Assembly: GCA_022059125.1 (NCBI GenBank) | Contig: JAEUWY010000005.1 | Coordinates: 5,084,001 to 5,148,000 of the forward strand | From: Corynespora cassiicola | Lineage: Eukaryota > Ascomycota > Dothideomycetes > Pleosporales > Corynesporascaceae | Length of the DNA stretch: 64,000 bases | Direction of reading: 5' to 3' | Part shown: positions 57,000-64,000 of the stretch, piece after piece | Layout: each line of letters begins with the position of its first letter | How positions within the stretch are numbered: position 1 is the stretch's first letter | The notes under the pieces: generated by a model | What the model saw: the letters and a program-made list of their open reading frames with translations, nothing else | Told to the model about the DNA's origin: nothing | Databases searched by the model: none | Position numbers and translations under genes: made by a program

Positions 57000-58799
57000 C
57001 TATGCTCGCAAATCGCTCACCTTTGTCTTGACAATATTGTCTTCCCAAACAATGAATGCTTTTCTGTGCTTCATTTCGTCTTCTGGATCCCACTGCGGTG
57101 CGCCATCAATTGACATGATGTCAAAGTTCCACAGTAGCCGCGCGACTACGACACGCATCTCCATGTATGCGAGACTAACAAATATAAGCGCCCGCTTACA
57201 ATGAGCATTTTCAACTTACGATCTACCGATACAACCCCTTGGACCAAGGGAGAACGGCTGAGATGCGGCCTTGACGTCTGTATCATAGGCCGAATCAATC
57301 CAACGCTCAGGGATGAACAAATCAGGCTCGCGGAATTGAAGAGGATTGTGAGCTGCAGCCCAAGGACCAACCGATACTGTCACTCCACCAGGTATCCAGT
57401 GACCGTCGATAACTGCGCCCTCAGGGGGGACCTCGCGCGGGAAACCACTAGGCGCCGGAGGGTGAATACGAAGAATCTCTTCCAAACATGCGTTCAGATA
57501 GGGGAGGTTGTTCACAGCGTTGAAGGTGATTGCCTCTTCATTAGAGAACGTTGAGCGAATCTCCTGGCTTAGTTTTGAGTAACAGTCTGTGTTCCATATC
57601 AATCTAGCCATGAGCGCCGACAGAGCAGTAGCTGTAGTCTCACTTCCTGCCAGGCTAGCACGGTTAGCGACATCTAGCTACAACGAACGACAACATACAG
57701 AAAGAGTGCAGAGTTTGCGATGATCTCTTCATGCTGCAGGTCGAACTTTTCGGCTTGTTTGAGCATATACCAAATGAAGTCTCTGCGTTCGATATCAGTG
57801 GCCTCTAGCCGCCTATAGCCATCAGCAACGTCAATGAACAAATTCAACATAATTACCTCTTCACTTTTTCTCTTGTACTGAGAACATGATAGCCGTGGGC
57901 TTTTCCTATGCCCTTGAACATGGTTGCACGAAGTAGTCCTTGAAGACAGGTACCTTCTCCTGCGATACGCCGGATGCCCTGGGTAATACCGCCTTCCTTG
58001 ATGGTGTGAAAAAGTATGGTGACCCATTCCTTGTACTCACCTAATCCCAAAGTCAGTACCAGAAAACTCCAATCTCATGTAGGATTGTACCATGATCCAG
58101 ACAACCGAAGCTTTCGCCGAAACTCAAATCACCGATCAAGTCAAACGTAAAATACGAAAACCAATCGCAGATATTGAACTCGGTCCCTTTCCTCGCCATC
58201 TCCCGCATATTTGCGATGAACTTGGTCGCATACTCTTGGATAATGGGTTCCTGCTCCATGAGGGCAGTTGTTGAGAAGGAATGGTTCAAGGCACGCCTCT
58301 GACGGCTGTGTTCTGCATCGTCTATGGTATACTGTACAGTGTTTATGTTAGAGCCGAGCTGGACTGCGCCAGTGTGGATAAGCGATTTGCGTGTGTTCCG
58401 TCGACCTTGCTGGAAGCCGTAAATATCTTGGAAAGCTTGAGCCGTGTTGAAGGAAAGCTCATTCGGTGAGACTCTAATTACTGCACCTGGTTGCGGTTAG
58501 ATTGAGGTAGGCAAATTATAGACGAGACTTTCCGTATTTGTCATGTAGTCGTTTGTTCTCAAAAGCATATCGTCCTCGTAGAAGGGAAATTCCGGCTGGA
58601 ATGGTTGAGACAGAGTACCAAAAGGGGCCCGGATATCTGGACAGTGGATGGATGCGTCTTGTATACCAGATAAAGCCCAGGAGGAATATTGTCTATGGAA
58701 ATGAGTGATACGATGCCATAATTGAACTGAACTTACCGTAACAATTGAAATCAGAGTTAACATGAACGTTTCTTTCTCAGGAATGATTTGAAAATCCAT
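57000..58799 (-). CDS. cytochrome P450 monooxygenase (isotrichodermin-hydroxylase-like group)
   Basis: Minus-strand exons 58799-58737, 58692-58524, 58480-58091, 58040-57857, 57812-57699, 57654-57220 and 57174-57000 give 509 aa with all phases closed. An N-terminal membrane anchor spans exons 1 and 2, followed by the Pro-rich hinge HPLSRYPGPFWY. The I-helix motif is AGSETT (309-314), ExxR is E366-R369, and the haem loop FSLGPRGCIG has Cys448 as ligand. It is an ER-bound mono-oxygenase; substrate unknown. By sequence pattern it resembles fungal P450s annotated as isotrichodermin C-15 hydroxylase-like. Intron 2 (43 nt) is the weak point: its donor GTCTAT is non-consensus, though its branch site CTAACC and acceptor are good. 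It is head-to-head with the amidohydrolase gene. Confidence 0.9.
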
Positions 58800-59767
58800 T
58801 CTGTTTGTTATGTATACTGTTTATACGGAAATGCTGTAGCCTTACTAATGGCAGGTGGGTACTACTTGCTTTTGAAATATAATTTCTCGCCAGAGTCATG
58901 TCAGCCCAGCGACCTGAATATAAGGAAGCCTTCCACGCTCGAACTCGAAGAGGTAGCAACAGGACCGGTAAAGCGGCACATCAGCATTAGCAGATTTTTC
59001 TTTGGACACCAACAGCGAAGCGCATGATTTGGAGTCTGCTGACCTACCTACCATCATGCCTACACACTCCTAATGCTCATATCTGTTCGAACGTCGGGCG
59101 AGTGTAACAAATCTAGCCATATAGTCGATACATTAGAAATCTTGAGAGGATTGAGTAAAGCTTAGTCAATCACTATGCGACACATTATTGCCTAAGATGC
59201 TGCTTTTGTGTAACTTCCCCTCAGAATGGATAATGTGGATCCCCTGCTATCGAAGGGTGCTAGCGTCAGCATGGTAAGCGCCACTGATAGAGGGTCCGCC
59301 GTCATTTAGGATCGCGAGCTCCACCGGCGGCACAGAGACCGATCGAAGCTAAATTAGAGTTAATGAGCCTGTTCGTGAGCTTAGATCGTACTGGGGCAAC
59401 GCCTGTAGGCTGGGCCCTGGCCACCAGTTCAGGTGTGGAGTGAGTACTGTGGTCGGGATGAGAACCGATCTGCAGGCCACCTGTCGAATTGGACGATGAC
59501 TAATCGCGCTAACCAATCATAGACCAGATGCTTTTTCTCCGTCCCTGGAGCGAAGCTCGCACATACAAATCGGAACGAACGCTTTCTTTTGCTGGAAGGA
59601 AATTGCTTTCTGACGTCGAGCTTCGCGGAATAGTTTCCCAGTCACAGCAATCCATCATGTCGATCTCCCTGCCTGTCGCTGTTTTGGGCACTCGACACCC
59701 AACGCTTGGCGCACCGGCTGTGCCAACGATGCAACGGATCAAGCAAGAACCTGCATGTCGGGGCCCG
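58800..59767. other. divergent promoter region between P450 and amidohydrolase
   Basis: About 1 kb separates the two start codons. It contains the amidohydrolase TATA box at its right end and no supported gene. A shared bidirectional control region is possible, but I identify no repeated site. Confidence 0.4.
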
Positions 59768-59775
59768 TATATAAA
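59768..59775 (+). promoter_or_regulatory. TATA box of the amidohydrolase gene
   Basis: TATATAAA lies 62 bp upstream of the ATG at 59830, an ideal spacing, followed by a C-rich leader. Confidence 0.5.
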
Positions 59776-59829
59776 GCGCCTGCTTCTCCCACACAAAATT
59801 TTACACCCGATCTCAAGCCTGACTGATTC

Positions 59830-61176
59830 ATGGAACGCTCGTCCTCCCGCGCCAGTTACATCACAAACGATGAACATACCGTCATCCGTGCCTCTTTGCT
59901 TATCCCAGGCCGAGGCGAGCCGATCAAGGATGCCGCCGTCGTCCTCTCGAACAAGGACAGGAAAATAGCCTTCGTCGGCTCACGAGCTTCCCTCCCGGAT
60001 ACCTATGTTGGATGCCGGCGATACACGGTGCCGACCGTTCTACCGGGGTTGTGGGACTGCCACGTGCACCTGATGGGGGTGACCAGTTTTAACCTGTCGG
60101 AAATCCCCAAGACACATCCCGCCACCGCCGGAATACGGATAGCGCGCTCTGCAGCCGACACGCTGCACGCCGGATTCACCAGCGTGCGGGATTTGGGGGG
60201 TTGGGCCCCGGAAATCGCGCTGGCCATTGAGGAGGGCACCACGATTGGTCCGAACATTTATAGTGCCGGTGCGGCCATCAGCCAGACTGCGGGCCACGGG
60301 GATCTCTGGGATTTGCCATCGGGCTGGGTGAGGCAGTGTTGTGGGATTACGGAGCCTTCGCAGAATGCCACGAGTGGGGTGTCCCCACTGTGCATTGCAG
60401 ATGGGCTAGACGAGTGTAGAAGAGCGGTTCGGTTGCAGCTGCGAAGAGGTGCAAAGGTCATCAAATTATTCGCCAGTGGTGGAGTAACGAGTATTGGGGA
60501 CAACCCATTGCATCAGCAATTCTCGGATGAAGAAATGAAGGTCATCGTAGAAGAAGCGGGCAGGGCGCATCGCGTGGTTGCGGCGCATGTTCATGGGAAG
60601 GAGGGTATCTTGGCCGCAATAAAGGCTGGCTGCAAGACACTCGAGCACGGCACATACTTAGACGAGGAGTGTTTTGCGCTCATGAAAGAGAAGGATCTCA
60701 TCTTGGTCCCTACAAGTACAGTTGTCCACGAAGCCTCGAAGAACCTAGACCTTCTCAGCCCCGAATCGCGAGAAAAGGTTGCCGAAGTATCAAGGATAGC
60801 AGGCGAAATGTACAAAGCCGCCGTAGCGGCTGGTGTTAAGATCGCGTTAGGAACAGATCTCATCATTTCTAAGCCGGGGACGGGTCTCAGCCATGGAAAC
60901 AACGGTGCTGAGTTGGTATATGCAGTAGAAGCGGGAATGTCGCCTCTTCAAGCCATTGAGGCAGCAACTGCCACAGCAACTGAAACCCTTGGCCCTCAAG
61001 CGCCGCTAAGTGGGCAGATCAAAGAAGGATATGATGCAGATATTATTGCTGTGGATGGCAATCCTCTTAAAGACATCACTATTCTGAGCAAGCCCGAACG
61101 TATCACGCACGTGTGGAAGGGAGGAAAGATATACAAAAAACCATCCAAGAAACCTCAGGTATATTATTTCACTTAG
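59830..61176 (+). CDS. ochratoxinase-like amidohydrolase (metal-dependent, TIM barrel)
   Basis: This is a single-exon, 448-aa amidohydrolase-superfamily enzyme. All metal-site residues are in place: HxH at His78 and His80, the bridging (probably carboxylated) Lys212 in AKVIKLFASGG, His253 and His255 in AAHVHG, His273 in LEHGTY and Asp343 in GTDL. Segment after segment (LLIPGRGEP, SQTAGHGD, CIADG, RRGAKVIK, HVWKGGK) resembles Aspergillus ochratoxinase, an amide-bond hydrolase. The family also includes imidazolonepropionase- and prolidase-like enzymes, so the true substrate is open. No signal peptide is visible, so I expect the protein in the cytosol or an unconventional route. TATA-ATG spacing supports the start. 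It is divergent from a P450. Confidence 0.92.
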   Translation: MERSSSRASYITNDEHTVIRASLLIPGRGEPIKDAAVVLSNKDRKIAFVGSRASLPDTYVGCRRYTVPTVLPGLWDCHVHLMGVTSFNLSEIPKTHPATAGIRIARSAADTLHAGFTSVRDLGGWAPEIALAIEEGTTIGPNIYSAGAAISQTAGHGDLWDLPSGWVRQCCGITEPSQNATSGVSPLCIADGLDECRRAVRLQLRRGAKVIKLFASGGVTSIGDNPLHQQFSDEEMKVIVEEAGRAHRVVAAHVHGKEGILAAIKAGCKTLEHGTYLDEECFALMKEKDLILVPTSTVVHEASKNLDLLSPESREKVAEVSRIAGEMYKAAVAAGVKIALGTDLIISKPGTGLSHGNNGAELVYAVEAGMSPLQAIEAATATATETLGPQAPLSGQIKEGYDADIIAVDGNPLKDITILSKPERITHVWKGGKIYKKPSKKPQVYYFT

Positions 61177-61219
61177 ACAAAGATGAAGTCCCTTTCCTTC
61201 CTTCGTGATGGCTTTAGTT

Positions 61220-62568
61220 CTAGCCCGATTTATAGCCCGGTTCATAGTCTGACCTATCGCCCAATTGATAAATGGATTCGATCGTACTTTTACGTAGATT
61301 GTCCCGAATGCTGTGTTTGGCATGACGATGCTCAAGATCTGCAAAACTTTCCATTGCGCCTTGTGTAACCTGAAGATGCTGGAGATTGACGAAATGCTCT
61401 TTGTCAGCCTTGATATGGTCGAACCGGATTTTGATGGGATTCCCAACAGATATCCTACCCCACACCAGCGTCAAACCAACGAGGCTAGTTGGAAATACAT
61501 CTCTTGAACTGATGGATTTCTCAATGGGTGCAATCATTCCTGATTGTTTCCATATAGCTTCGATTGATATTTTGAACTTTTTGGGTCGTGAAAAGGTGTG
61601 AAGCTTCAAAACTGGCCCAAAATGACGTGGGTTGCTGGCTTCCTTGACAACGATGAGCTCTTCGAGTTTATCCTCTAGGGTAGTTATAACTTTCTTCAAA
61701 ATCTATAATATCTGAGCTTGGCATACAATTTTCGCAGAATCCCAGAATAGCAGGAAGAAGGGTCTTGCCACCATCATAGTGCCTAGCGGAATGGACAGTA
61801 CCCTCAATGAAGGCAAACTAACAATTAGAAAAGCCAAGGACCAGAAGCGAAGATATTAGACATCTTTAAAGGCAGGTCCGGTTTCAATAATCTGTAGGCC
61901 ATCTGCAATGGATGACCTCGATGTTTTGTAGACCGAAACGCTTCTTGGGTTTTGTTGAAGCTCGCGATAACGGTGGTACTCGTGGTTACTGGAACCAAGT
62001 GAGCAAACTCCATAGGCTGTTTTGGGTGATATGTCTGGCTCAAAAAAGCTTCCATAAGTTCTTTCGAAGTGTAGTGGGACACATTGCGCAGGTGGTGAAT
62101 GTGGCGCGTTAAGGCTAGATTTTCCAAAAAGACGTATATGCAGGACCGTATGTAGTCAATAGTGATCATTCCTAGCTTGAAAAGCATTTCCTGCCCGATT
62201 GAAAAGAGAGCGCGGCAAGTCATGGCTAGAGCTTTGAGGTCAAGATTGGTATTCACGCCGTGCAAGTATGAAGCAACCATTGCCAGAAGCTCAGATGAGA
62301 GACTGATGAGGCTCCTTTTGCCTTTCTCCATAGTTTCCAAAGTATTCGAGTGCGTGTGCTCCTTTGGTAACATTCCGTACCTCGAGATACAGAAAACCAA
62401 GTTTCGAATATGTCGAAGTGGCTTTAGTACAGTAGACAATTGAGAGGGCCTGAAGGGTCGAAGGGGCTGGAGAGGCTGAAGAGGCTGAAGAGGCTGAAGA
62501 AGCTGAAGGGGTTGAGAAACCGAGGGTTTGAGAGAAGGTGAAAGAGTGGGAGTTTGTATCCCCAACAT
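61220..62568 (-). pseudogene. F-box-like gene with two frame shifts
   Basis: The minus-strand frame from the ATG at 62568 encodes a Pro/Leu/Gln-rich repeat and an F-box-like segment (SLISLSSELLAMVASYLHG with LDLKALAMTCRALFSIG), and runs to GPWLF before a TAA at 61825-61827. Coding-like sequence continues in another frame (FAFIEGTVHSARHYDGGKTL) to a stop near 61675. It continues again in a third frame (DKLEELIVVKEASNPRHFGP) to 61220. No intron of acceptable length joins these parts; the only candidate is 24 nt. I infer two indels. Read as one protein it would match the leucine-rich, lineage-expanded F-box proteins common in filamentous ascomycetes. Confidence 0.5.
62455..62515 (-). repeat. 9-bp tandem repeat in the F-box-like gene
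   Basis: The plus-strand unit GAGGCTGAA is repeated about six times with drift (AGAGGCTGA, AGAAGCTGA). On the coding strand it yields the LQP repeat of the predicted N-terminus. Repeats of this kind expand by slippage. Confidence 0.7.
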
Positions 62569-64000
62569 CCGGCATGGGGAGTGAAATAGACGTCAAAACT
62601 GATGACTAGGACTTTTTACGTTAAATGATTATATGTTCTATATACAAAATTTGCTACAGGCTCATAAAATAGTTTTATACCCTCCTAATCTGATTCGAGA
62701 CTAATTGGCTTGCTACTATTGAAAACAAAATTCAATACTATACCGACTATACAGATCAACAATGGCTACAGAGTAACATTGTGACAGACGTACGGATTCT
62801 ATTCGACCCCCAATAGAGAATTTAGAGATTAATCCTGAAGCTTGATCAACTTGAATGTGCATGGAGTGGAAGCCAGCTGAACAAAACAACAGCAACTGGT
62901 TCCGAAGCACAGACAACGAGATTTTTTCTTTTTTTGGGCAATCTGTCACAACAGCCTTCACTTTGGCAGTCTCATTCCCGCATCCTGTAGAGGCACCTCA
63001 GCTCTCCTTGGCATGCAAATGAGTACTGTTCCGGAATAAAATGTAGCCGTGCAGGAAAAATGTGCTGATGACAGCTAGTGGCGAAGGCGCGTGGCCTGAG
63101 AAAAGAGGTGTTCGGGAACAAGAAATCCGGGAGCACTAGCGTTGATCTAGGAGGCGAGGTTCAGATTAAGTTACGTGGAGTCGACGCTAAAAGTCCGAAG
63201 GATTCGATGTGACCCAAGGTACGGTACAGATCGATGGGTAAGCAGAGAAAGCGGACTCGCTACCGAGATGAGCCCAGTCGCTCTGTCGAGCAGAAAGCCG
63301 GCGCGAGGAGGAATGGCGTTGGGGCAAGTCTCTCCGAGTGGCCAGGAAAGAGCAAACGATCAAAGAAGATGATAGCGCCGAGAAAGGTGGTGTCTTGTCG
63401 ATTGCGAAGCGAGCAATAGTGTTCCGTGTCTGCATGGGTTAGAGGACTTTGTGCTTAAGCGATGTCGACGACCGAGATTGACATGGCTGGGGGCAGTCCA
63501 TCTGTCGAGCCGCTAGGTACCTAGGTATCTAGGTACCTAGCGGCACAAGCTTGGAGTTCCGCGGGCGTGAAGAAGTCGATGGATATGTGACAAAGAGGCG
63601 CAGCAGAAGAGCGAGCGCAGTATGCAGAAGATGGGCGTGGTATCCGCGTTGCACAGCGCGCGATCGCGCAAGGGGGGCGCAGATCGTGGAGCACGGGGCA
63701 CGTGATCTCGTCTGAACACGCTTCGGCCGTCGCCCTAGTGGTCGGATGGGACTCATTCCGCGACATTCCTCGTCACCTCGGCGAACGGGTCGTCTGGCTT
63801 GAGCCAATGGCAACACAAACAATGTTTGTGCAAGCGCATGGCCGGTCCGCGGCAACGAAACGAGAGCACCATGCGGCGAGCATCGAGGGCGGCTGGTTTG
63901 GTTTCCGCCAGTCGCTTGGGTTGCGACCGTGTGGGACCACTGGACTAGACTCGGAACGCTGCACCCCCCACTGCGACAGCCTGTAGTGGCGTATTCACAG
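62569..64000. other. right flank without a supported gene
   Basis: 62570-62970 is AT-rich. 63000-64000 is GC-richer with overlapping frames on both strands (the longest about 108 codons, minus, 63529-63855), none with a domain. A gene starting beyond the window is possible. A palindromic repeat at 63513-63540 is listed separately. Confidence 0.4.
63513..63540. repeat. near-palindromic CTAGGTAC repeat
   Basis: The word CTAGGTAC recurs, once as CTAGGTAT, so that the 28-bp block almost equals its own reverse complement. Such TAGGTACC-type blocks occur widely as short repeats in fungal genomes. Confidence 0.75.

Noticed and set aside
1..64000. Secondary-metabolite backbone cluster, tRNA or rRNA genes, CRISPR array
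   Set aside because: No PKS, NRPS or terpene synthase domain was found; no convincing B-box/cloverleaf or rRNA sequence was seen; no regularly spaced direct repeats were seen. A tRNA-scanning program could still reveal a tRNA I missed.

Overview
The window reads as chromosomal DNA of a filamentous ascomycete (Pezizomycotina). Most genes are split by short introns of about 43-105 nt with GTNNGT-type donors and RCTAAC-like branch sites. There are no operons, and the families are typical of such fungi: an ABCC transporter, a DHA-type MFS pump, a DUF3176 membrane protein, a P450, salicylate-hydroxylase-like FMO, GH64 and PL3 enzymes. The secreted pectate lyase and the GH64 glucanase suggest a plant-associated or saprotrophic lifestyle. 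I cannot name the species. Exon coordinates were worked out by hand; for multi-exon genes the summed exon lengths keep the reading frame.

Layout. 1-5971: a full ABCC transporter with 8 exons. 5972-8946: a long non-coding spacer with G-runs, C-runs and microsatellites. 8947-10908 (-): a secreted metallo-beta-lactamase-fold protein. About 14.1-14.4 kb (-): a small decayed coiled-coil gene. 14921-15680 (-): a DJ-1/PfpI protein. 16523-17454: an SDR. 17698-18565 (-): the splicing factor SPF27/BCAS2. 19091-21418: a neutral ceramidase. 22323-24199: a DUF3176 membrane protein, convergent and only 14 bp from an FAD monooxygenase (24214-25488, -). 25817-26811 (-): an F-box-like hypothetical protein. 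27707-30196: a dynamin-like GTPase beside an AT-rich island. 31.3-32.0 kb: a disrupted gene. 32531-34501 (-): an MFS transporter. 38333-39386: an NmrA/isoflavone-reductase-like protein. 39601-40957 (-): a coiled-coil hypothetical protein with internal repeats. 42000-42238: a possible tiny spliced gene. 43267-44541: a CrtC/AttH lipocalin-like protein, the superfamily that includes fungal Diels-Alderases. 46703-48069: a secreted epoxide hydrolase. 48829-49485 (-): a hypothetical protein. 51015-52292: a GH64 glucanase. 54656-56056 (-): a PL3 pectate lyase. 57000-58799 (-): a P450, head-to-head with an ochratoxinase-like amidohydrolase (59830-61176). 61220-62568 (-): a frameshifted F-box gene. The last 1.4 kb shows only a palindromic repeat.

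How the genes may work together. There is no PKS, NRPS or terpene synthase, so this is not a recognisable backbone cluster. Two loose groupings deserve attention. One is the divergent P450 and amidohydrolase pair, which could detoxify or modify an aromatic or amide compound. The other is the NmrA / CrtC-like / epoxide hydrolase stretch (38-48 kb), three candidate small-molecule enzymes without a core synthase. Housekeeping genes (SPF27, ceramidase) sit among accessory, AT-rich and pseudogene-bearing segments.
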